A stretch of DNA of 11,809 nt from Rickettsiales bacterium (GTDB lineage: Bacteria; Pseudomonadota; Alphaproteobacteria; Rickettsiales; UBA3002): positions 1 through 11,809 of the forward strand of contig PBPD01000045.1 in the NCBI GenBank assembly GCA_002725445.1, read 5' to 3'. Position numbers and translations under genes: made by a program. The first letter of the stretch is position 1. Each line of letters begins with the position of its first letter. Shown piece by piece: positions 6,320 to 11,809 of the stretch. The notes beneath the pieces are model-generated. The model was not told the origin of the DNA, made no database searches, and saw only the letters and a program-made list of their open reading frames with translations.

Positions 6320-7768
6320 ATGCAGACCACAGCCGTTTATTATAACGACGAAATCGTCAAGAAATTCACCATTGCGACGGTGTTTTGGGGCATTGCCGGC
6401 TTTGCCGTGGGTGTATTGATTGCATTGCAAATGGCATTTCCGGAACTTAATCTGGAGCCGTATTTTACCTTTGGTCGCTTGCGCCCGTTGCACACCTCGG
6501 CAGTAATTTTTGCCTTTGGTGGTAATGCGCTTTTGGGCACGAGCTATTTTATTGTGCAGCGTACCTGTCGCACCCGCCTGTGGGGCGAGGGGCTGGCGAA
6601 TTTCACTTTCTGGGGGTATCAGCTGTTTATTCTGATGGCAGGTATCGGCTATCTGGCTGGCTACACACAGGGCAAGGAATACGCAGAGCCTGAATGGTGG
6701 GCAGATTTATGGCTGACTATTGTGTGGGTGGTGTATCTGCTGGTGTTTATGATGACGCTGAAAAATCGCCGTGAGCCGCATATCTATGTGGCAAACTGGT
6801 TCTATCTGGCGTTTATCATTACGGTGGCGATTTTGCACCTTGGAAACGGTGTGGCGCTGCCGCTGGAGGTGAATGCTAGTAAAAGCTACCCGGTATGGGC
6901 AGGCGTGCAATCCGCCATGATTCAGTGGTGGTATGGCCACAATGCGGTTGGTTTCTTCCTGACGGCTGGTTTCCTTGGCATGATGTATTACTTCGTGCCC
7001 AAACGTGCCGAACGCCCGGTTTATTCGTACCGTTTGTCGATTCTGCACTTCTGGTCGCTTATTTTCATCTATATCTGGGCTGGGCCGCACCACTTGCACT
7101 ACACCGCATTGCCAGACTGGGCGCAAACACTTGGCATGACTTTCTCGATCATGCTGTGGATGCCTAGCTGGGGTGGTATGATCAACGGCATGATGACTTT
7201 GTCGGGTGCATGGCATAAATTGCGCGAAGACCCGGTAATCCGCTTCATGATTATTGCGATTTCCTTCTATGGTATGAGTACCTTCGAGGGCCCACTCATG
7301 TCCATTAAAGCGGTGAATTCGCTGAGCCACTATACCGACTGGACGATCGGCCACGTGCATTCAGGTGCGCTTGGTTGGGTGGCGTTCATCACCTTTGGCG
7401 CACTTTATTATCTGGTGCCAAAATTGTGGAATCAACGTCTGTACTCTATGCGTTTGGTAAATCTGCATCTGTGGATCGCGACCATCGGCATCGTTGTCTA
7501 TATTTGTGCGATGTGGGTGAGCGGTATCATGCAGGGCTTGATGTGGCGCGACTATGACAGCATGGGCTTCCTTGAATATTCCTTCGTGGAAACGGTAATG
7601 GCCATGCATCCATTCTATGTGATTCGTGCCATTGGCGGGCTGCTGTTCCTCGCTGGTGCGCTGATCATGGTCTATAATTTCCGTATGACGGTGCTGGGTA
7701 AGCGCCGCGAGGAGCCTGAATATGAGCCAGCATTCCGTGCAGGCATGAAGGAGGCAGAAGCATGCTAA
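6320..7768 (+). CDS. ccoN: Cytochrome c oxidase, cbb3-type, catalytic subunit I
   Basis: This is the catalytic haem-copper subunit of the high-affinity terminal oxidase. It reduces oxygen to water at a haem b3-CuB centre and pumps protons across the inner membrane. The 482-residue protein has about twelve membrane helices. All ligands are visible and fall at the same numbers as in the Pseudomonas stutzeri structure as I recall it: H58 and H347 for low-spin haem b, H345 for haem b3, and H207, H257 and H258 for CuB. Tyr251, the cross-linked active-site residue, and Glu323 are also present. The start has a GAAAGAG stretch upstream and lies 16 bp after the TauE-like gene; the stop overlaps ccoO by 7 bp. 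Expression is probably driven from the FNR-type box at 5538. It looks intact and functional. Confidence 0.98.
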   Translation: MQTTAVYYNDEIVKKFTIATVFWGIAGFAVGVLIALQMAFPELNLEPYFTFGRLRPLHTSAVIFAFGGNALLGTSYFIVQRTCRTRLWGEGLANFTFWGYQLFILMAGIGYLAGYTQGKEYAEPEWWADLWLTIVWVVYLLVFMMTLKNRREPHIYVANWFYLAFIITVAILHLGNGVALPLEVNASKSYPVWAGVQSAMIQWWYGHNAVGFFLTAGFLGMMYYFVPKRAERPVYSYRLSILHFWSLIFIYIWAGPHHLHYTALPDWAQTLGMTFSIMLWMPSWGGMINGMMTLSGAWHKLREDPVIRFMIIAISFYGMSTFEGPLMSIKAVNSLSHYTDWTIGHVHSGALGWVAFITFGALYYLVPKLWNQRLYSMRLVNLHLWIATIGIVVYICAMWVSGIMQGLMWRDYDSMGFLEYSFVETVMAMHPFYVIRAIGGLLFLAGALIMVYNFRMTVLGKRREEPEYEPAFRAGMKEAEAC

Positions 7769-8511
7769 AACATCACGACAAATTAGAAAAACACTCCATC
7801 TTGATGCTGGTATTCATTATTGTGGTGGTGTCGATTGGCGGCCTGATCGAAGTGGTGCCTTTGTTCCGCAAGGAGGTGACGATCGAGCCAGTGCAGGGCG
7901 TGCGCCCGTACACCCCGCTGGAGCTGACCGGCTATAATATTTATATCCGCGAAGGCTGCTACACATGCCACAGCCAGCAAATTCGTCCATTGCGTGACGA
8001 GGTGGAGCGTTACGGCCACTATAGCCTGGCGGCTGAAAGCATGTATGACCACCCGTTCCAATGGGGCTCGAAACGTACAGGGCCTGATCTGGCGCGTGTA
8101 GGCGGCAAATATTCGGATGATTGGCACGTGGAACATTTGATTGATCCGCGTAGTTTGGTGCCGGAGTCTATTATGCCCGGCTATTCGCATCTGACAGAGC
8201 GCGGGGCTGACTTGCGTGATTTGTCCAAACATCTGGGCGCACTGCAAACCCTGGGTGTTCCATACACAGATGAGATGGTGAGCAATGCCTATAAAGACGC
8301 TATGGCCCAAATGAATCCGGAAAGTGAAAATGTGGATGGGTTGTTTGCACGCTACGGTGAAAATGTGAACGCGCGCGATTTTGATGGCAATCCGCATTTC
8401 GTATCTGAAATGGATGCGCTGGTGGCCTATCTGCAAGTGTTGGGCACCATGGTCGATCTGAGTGATTTCAATCCAGACTATCTGACGACAACCAGTGAGG
8501 AATCGCAATGA
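7762..8511 (+). CDS. ccoO: Cytochrome c oxidase, cbb3-type, subunit II (mono-haem cytochrome c)
   Basis: CcoO is a membrane-anchored mono-haem cytochrome c that passes electrons to the CcoN haem b. The 249-residue protein has one N-terminal membrane helix at about 12-35, then a periplasmic domain with a single haem c site, C66-Y-T-C69-H70, and a methionine in IMPGYSHL (M138) as the likely sixth ligand. The long conserved block REGCYTCHSQQIRPLRDEVE to the SKRTGPDLARVGG region is diagnostic of the family. The ATG at 7762 lies inside the end of ccoN (7-bp overlap), and the stop overlaps the ccoQ start (ATGA), so the subunits are probably made by coupled translation. No unusual residues were seen. 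Confidence 0.98.
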   Translation: MLKHHDKLEKHSILMLVFIIVVVSIGGLIEVVPLFRKEVTIEPVQGVRPYTPLELTGYNIYIREGCYTCHSQQIRPLRDEVERYGHYSLAAESMYDHPFQWGSKRTGPDLARVGGKYSDDWHVEHLIDPRSLVPESIMPGYSHLTERGADLRDLSKHLGALQTLGVPYTDEMVSNAYKDAMAQMNPESENVDGLFARYGENVNARDFDGNPHFVSEMDALVAYLQVLGTMVDLSDFNPDYLTTTSEESQ

Positions 8512-8669
8512 GCTGGATCGTAGAGAATGCATCGTTAATCGGGCTGTTATTTTTCTTCAGCTTTTTTGTCGGGGTTGCCGTGTGGATGTTTCGCCCCGGA
8601 ATGAAATCGCGCATTGAGCCATTGGCCAATATTCCATTGAACGAGGATGACCATGACGAAGGACGTTAA
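8508..8669 (+). CDS. ccoQ: Cytochrome c oxidase, cbb3-type, subunit CcoQ
   Basis: This 53-residue single-helix membrane protein lies between ccoO and ccoP, the standard place for ccoQ. The sequence begins MSWIVENASLIGLLFFF, has a membrane helix at about 8-28, and ends with a charged cytoplasmic tail (NEDDHDEGR). In other bacteria CcoQ stabilises the association of CcoP with the CcoNO core. The start overlaps the ccoO stop in an ATGA junction, and the 3' end overlaps the ccoP start region. CcoQ is poorly conserved in sequence, so the call rests on size, helix position and operon context. Confidence 0.88.
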   Translation: MSWIVENASLIGLLFFFSFFVGVAVWMFRPGMKSRIEPLANIPLNEDDHDEGR

Positions 8670-9540
8670 ACAAAAAGACGAAGTGACCGGCGTTGAAACA
8701 ACGGGGCACGAATGGGATGGTATTCAGGAGTTGAATAACCCAGCGCCGCGTTGGTGGCTGTGGGTGTTTTACATCACCATCATCTGGTCGATCGGTTATT
8801 GGGTGGTTTATCCAGCCTGGCCAACCCTCAGCGGTGAAGGCCATCGCGGTGGCACGGTAGGTACGTTTGAGTCCACGCAATATACGCAGCTGGCCAAATC
8901 GCAGGAAGAGATTGTAGCGCGCCGTGCTGAATATATGGATCGCTTTAAGCAGGCATCGTTTGATGAAATTATGAACGACCCTGAGCTCTATGCCTTCGCA
9001 CAGGCAGGCGGCGAATCGGCATTTAAGGATAATTGTGCAACCTGTCATGGTACGGGTGGTGCAGGTGCGCCGGGCTATCCAAACCTGAACGATGATGAGT
9101 GGATCTGGGGTGGTGATTATGACGCGATTTACCACACGATTCGTTATGGCGTGCGCAACAAGCATATGGAAAGCCGTACCTCTATGATGCCTGAATATGG
9201 GGATATATTGAGCAAAGACGAGATCATGCAGGTGACAGACTATGTCTATGCGCTGGGGCATGAGGATGCCAGCATGGAAGGCCACGAAGATGGTGCCGCA
9301 ATTTTCGCGCAGCATTGTGCAAGCTGCCATGGTGCAGATGCCAAAGGCATGCGCGAAGTAGGCTCACCAAACCTGACGGATGCTATCTGGCTGAAAAGCG
9401 AGAATGGCAGTAAAGAAGCCATTGCCAGCCAGATTCGTAATCCCAAGCATGGCGTAATGCCAGTGTGGGAAGGCCGTCTGGACGAGCAAACCATTCGTCA
9501 GCTGACCATCTATGTGCATGCGCTGGGTGGTGGTGAATAG
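8653..9540 (+). CDS. ccoP: Cytochrome c oxidase, cbb3-type, subunit III (di-haem cytochrome c)
   Basis: CcoP is the di-haem cytochrome c subunit that accepts electrons from periplasmic donors and hands them to CcoO. It has the conserved N-terminal HEWDGIQELNNP motif, one membrane helix (about 36-56 counted from ATG 8647), and two haem c sites, C130-A-T-C-H134 and C224-A-S-C-H228. Likely methionine ligands lie in TSMMPEYG and GVMPVWEG. The frame is open from ATG 8647 (297 residues). I choose ATG 8653 (295 residues) because GAGG at 8643-8646 is then 6 bp upstream, while it directly abuts 8647. The gene overlaps ccoQ by 17 bp with this start. It is intact. Confidence 0.97.
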   Translation: MTKDVKQKDEVTGVETTGHEWDGIQELNNPAPRWWLWVFYITIIWSIGYWVVYPAWPTLSGEGHRGGTVGTFESTQYTQLAKSQEEIVARRAEYMDRFKQASFDEIMNDPELYAFAQAGGESAFKDNCATCHGTGGAGAPGYPNLNDDEWIWGGDYDAIYHTIRYGVRNKHMESRTSMMPEYGDILSKDEIMQVTDYVYALGHEDASMEGHEDGAAIFAQHCASCHGADAKGMREVGSPNLTDAIWLKSENGSKEAIASQIRNPKHGVMPVWEGRLDEQTIRQLTIYVHALGGGE

Positions 9541-9545
9541 TCGCC

Positions 9546-10964
9546 ATGTCTGACCCCGCTCCCATACAGTATTTTGCCAAGCAGGAGAAGGTCTATCCCA
9601 AGCGGGTATGGGGACGGTATCGTAAAATAAAATGGCTGGTGATGATCATCACCCTCGGCATCTATTACCTTGCACCCTTCATTCGCTGGGACCGTGGGCC
9701 GAATGCCCCGGATCAGGCGATTCTGATCGATATGGCCGAGCGCCGTGCCTATTTCTTCTTCATCGAGATCTGGCCACAAGAGGTATATTATCTCACGGGT
9801 ATCCTCATTCTGGCGGCCGTAGCGCTGTTTTTTGTAACGTCATTGGCAGGGCGTATATGGTGCGGCTATCTTTGCTTCCAGACTGTATGGACCGACTTGT
9901 TCGTCTGGGTGGAACGCATCGTGCAGGGCGATCGCAATGCCCGCAAGAAGCTCGATGAGTCGAAATGGACGATTGAGAAAATCTGGAAAAAAGGTGCAAC
10001 CCATATTACCTGGCTGGTGATCGGGTTGTTCACGGGCGGTGCATGGGTCTTTTATTTTAACGATGCACCGACATTGCTGGAACACATTATCCATTTCGAT
10101 GTGCCAACCGCCGTTTTGGGCTGGATCATCGCTCTCACCTTATCAACTTACCTGATGGCGGGCTTTGCGCGCGAGCAGGTCTGCACTTATATGTGCCCGT
10201 ATGCGCGGTTTCAATCGGCTATGTTCGACCGTGATACGCTGATTATCAGTTACGATGAAAAGCGGGGCGAGAAACGGGGTAAATTCAAAGAGCGTGCACA
10301 GAATCCTGAACAGGGCGATTGCATTGATTGTTCGCTGTGTGTGCAGGTTTGCCCGACGGGCATCGATATTCGTGATGGCCTGCAATATGAATGTATCGCC
10401 TGTGGCTTGTGCGTGGATGCCTGTAACGGCGTAATGGACAAAATAGGGCTGGAGCGCGGCCTTATACGGTATGACACCACCACCAATCAGGAAGCGCGTG
10501 ATGCGGGCAAGCCTGTCGCTGGCATGTGGTCGCATATCCTGCGTTTGCGCACGTTCTATTATGTCGCCATTATGGCGCTGGTGGGCGGCATTATGCTGTA
10601 TAGTTTGCTGACGCGTTCGCCTGTTGAACTGCATGTGCTGCATGACCGTAATCCGCTGTTTGTGAAGCTGGCAGATGGTAGTATCCGTAACGGCTATGAG
10701 ATAAAAATTCTCAATAAAACCCATGAAGATAAAACCTATCACCTGAGCATAGACGGTATTGAAGGCGCAAGCCTGCAAGTAAAGGGTGCTGGCCAGCTTT
10801 CTCCCGAAAGCCTGCCCGTATTTGCCGATAGTGTCGGGCATTTCCGTGTGTTCGTATTTGCCGACAAGCAAGCGTCTAACCGTGCTGATCTCACTTTTGA
10901 GTTGAACGATCTGGCAACAGATGCGAGTGATAGTCTGGAGAGTGTATTTGTCAGTGGAAAATAG
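9546..10964 (+). CDS. ccoG: Cytochrome c oxidase accessory protein CcoG/FixG/RdxA (iron-sulfur membrane protein)
   Basis: CcoG is an assembly factor for cbb3 oxidase. In Rhodobacter capsulatus it is reported to reduce Cu(II) to Cu(I) for delivery to the oxidase. The 472-residue protein has several membrane helices in its N-terminal half. Membrane-adjacent cysteine pairs C106-x3-C110 and C213-x3-C217 are followed by a double [4Fe-4S] ferredoxin region: C259-x2-C262-x2-C265-x3-C269-P, then C283-x2-C286-x2-C289-x3-C293. A last helix at about 336-355 leads to a periplasmic Ig-like accessory domain (about 360-470). It starts 5 bp after the ccoP stop with a weak ribosome binding site (GGTGGTGAAT), and is followed directly by ccoH. 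All family cysteines appear present. Confidence 0.96.
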   Translation: MSDPAPIQYFAKQEKVYPKRVWGRYRKIKWLVMIITLGIYYLAPFIRWDRGPNAPDQAILIDMAERRAYFFFIEIWPQEVYYLTGILILAAVALFFVTSLAGRIWCGYLCFQTVWTDLFVWVERIVQGDRNARKKLDESKWTIEKIWKKGATHITWLVIGLFTGGAWVFYFNDAPTLLEHIIHFDVPTAVLGWIIALTLSTYLMAGFAREQVCTYMCPYARFQSAMFDRDTLIISYDEKRGEKRGKFKERAQNPEQGDCIDCSLCVQVCPTGIDIRDGLQYECIACGLCVDACNGVMDKIGLERGLIRYDTTTNQEARDAGKPVAGMWSHILRLRTFYYVAIMALVGGIMLYSLLTRSPVELHVLHDRNPLFVKLADGSIRNGYEIKILNKTHEDKTYHLSIDGIEGASLQVKGAGQLSPESLPVFADSVGHFRVFVFADKQASNRADLTFELNDLATDASDSLESVFVSGK

Positions 10965-10965
10965 T

Positions 10966-11436
10966 ATGACCAAACCTCCTTTGCGTGACCGCATCATTCC
11001 GTGGTATTTTGTTATGGCGTTTATGGTGGTATTCGCGGTGAATGGCGTGTTCGTCTATATGGCCACCAACACGCATACGGGCGTTGTCACCGAGCATGCC
11101 TATGAAAAGGGGCTGGACTATAACAACGTGCTGAGCCGTCAGGTGGCGCAGGATGCGCTGGGGTGGCAGACTGAACTTACATTGACGGAAAACGGCGCTG
11201 TGTTGTTTTCCGTATTAGACGCAGAAGGAAAGCCGGTAGAAGGCGCAAAGGTGAAGGCGCATTTCGTATGGCCAGCTGCCGACGGGCAGGACTTCAGCCA
11301 GACATTAACGCCGAAAGGTAACGGACAGTATGAAGCCGCCGTTAGCTTTCCAACCAAAGGGCAGTGGGATATCACTGTGGTTGCTACATGGAACAAACAG
11401 CCCTATCAGATGCGAAAACGTGTTGTGATAAATTAG
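10966..11436 (+). CDS. ccoH: Cytochrome c oxidase assembly protein CcoH/FixH
   Basis: CcoH is a small membrane protein needed for assembly or stability of cbb3 oxidase. The 156-residue product has one membrane helix at about 11-33, then the family-typical stretch THTGVVTEHAYEKGLDYN (about 36-53) and a periplasmic beta-rich domain to the C-terminus. The frame is open further upstream to 10921, but that part lies inside ccoG. I choose ATG 10966, one base after the ccoG stop, which gives the usual MTKPPLRDRIIPWYF start before the helix. The 3' end overlaps the ccoI start by 49 bp. Confidence 0.93.
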   Translation: MTKPPLRDRIIPWYFVMAFMVVFAVNGVFVYMATNTHTGVVTEHAYEKGLDYNNVLSRQVAQDALGWQTELTLTENGAVLFSVLDAEGKPVEGAKVKAHFVWPAADGQDFSQTLTPKGNGQYEAAVSFPTKGQWDITVVATWNKQPYQMRKRVVIN

Positions 11437-11809
11437 CGGCGCAAACATCGCATCCATCACTCTACGCCCCCTTTGCTACACAGACCGATCCACAGCATCA
11501 CACCATTACACTGGCCGTGGAAGGCATCCATTGTGCCCGCTGTATCTGGGCGATTGAGTCGGCCTTAGCCAAGGAAGACGCGGTAGAGGAAGCACGCGTT
11601 AATATGAGCACCAAACGTCTGGTTATAACGTGGCAGGGCGCGGCCGAGATGGCAGACCATCTGGCTAATGTGGTGCTGGAGTTGGGCTATAAGGTGCAGC
11701 CGTTTGAAAAACGCACCGAAGGCAAAGAGCTGCGGGAAGACCAGCGTTTGCTGCGCTATATGGCCGTCGCCGGGTTTGCGATGGGCAATCTCATGTTGTT
11801 GTCGGTTAC
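11388..11809 (+). CDS. ccoI: Copper-translocating P-type ATPase CcoI/FixI, 5' part only
   Basis: CcoI is the copper P1B-type ATPase dedicated to cbb3 oxidase assembly. The first 140 residues are visible before the right edge. They show an N-terminal Cys pair (C12-C13), a heavy-metal-associated domain (about 38-105) with the metal-binding motif GIHCARC (C49, C52), and the beginning of the first membrane helix (about 123 on, VAGFAMGNLMLLSV), all typical of CcoI. The transport motifs (CPC, DKTGT) lie beyond the window. The most upstream start in frame that fits is ATG 11388, inside the end of ccoH (49-bp overlap, different frame), with no strong ribosome binding site. Translation coupled to ccoH is likely. 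This completes the standard ccoGHI order; ccoS would be expected next. Confidence 0.93.
   Translation, partial: MEQTALSDAKTCCDKLAAQTSHPSLYAPFATQTDPQHHTITLAVEGIHCARCIWAIESALAKEDAVEEARVNMSTKRLVITWQGAAEMADHLANVVLELGYKVQPFEKRTEGKELREDQRLLRYMAVAGFAMGNLMLLSV

Noticed and set aside
7783..8532. Long open frame on the minus strand (249 codons) opposite ccoO, and similar ones at 6707-7360, 8557-9330 and 10143-10997
   Set aside because: They lie wholly or almost wholly antisense to well-conserved cco genes, encode no recognisable domain, and are rich in His, Arg and Gln as expected of reverse shadows of coding sequence.
1..11809. tRNA, rRNA, CRISPR array, insertion sequence, integrase or attachment site
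   Set aside because: No repeats, inverted ends, transposase motifs or RNA-gene signatures were seen on reading both strands.

Overview
The window looks like chromosome of a Gram-negative bacterium, most likely an alphaproteobacterium. The evidence is an outer-membrane porin, a lipid A deacylase-like protein, a periplasmic sensor, and a fix/cco-type gene set (ccoNOQP followed by ccoGHI) whose CcoO and CcoP motifs look alphaproteobacterial. Genus cannot be judged from the sequence alone. There are no RNA genes, mobile elements, CRISPR arrays or stretches above 300 bases without a gene; the longest gaps are 4077-4298 and 5427-5610, and both are promoter regions.

Left part (1-4076, all minus strand). 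The 5' part of an LpxR-like (DUF2219) outer-membrane lipid A deacylase runs off the left edge. To its right is a tight three-gene unit read right to left: an OprO/OprP-type porin, a secreted Cache/PDC-like sensor protein with no membrane anchor, and a methyl-accepting chemotaxis protein. Gaps of 15 and 18 bp suggest one transcript and a shared job: uptake across the outer membrane, periplasmic sensing, then chemotactic signalling.

Middle part (4077-5610) is a small oxygen- or redox-regulatory island. A Crp/Fnr-family regulator on the minus strand lies between two identical 14-bp FNR/ANR-type boxes (TTGACCAAAATCAA). One box sits before a small conserved-looking protein of unknown function; the other sits before the cytochrome oxidase operon. 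The regulator has the E-x2-S-R recognition helix expected for such boxes. It lacks the N-terminal cysteine cluster of classical FNR and carries a C-x2-C-x5-C motif at its extreme C-terminus instead.

Right part (5611-11809, all plus strand) is the high-affinity cbb3-type cytochrome c oxidase operon. In order it holds a TauE/SafE (UreH/DsbD_2-like) six-helix membrane protein, catalytic subunit ccoN, c-type cytochromes ccoO and ccoP with tiny ccoQ between them, then the assembly genes ccoG (iron-sulfur copper reductase family), ccoH and the start of ccoI (copper P-type ATPase), which runs off the right edge. From ccoN on, the genes are packed with several overlaps. The regulator, the promoter box, the oxidase and its copper and haem assembly factors together form a microaerobic respiration module. 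All oxidase genes appear intact with their metal ligands.
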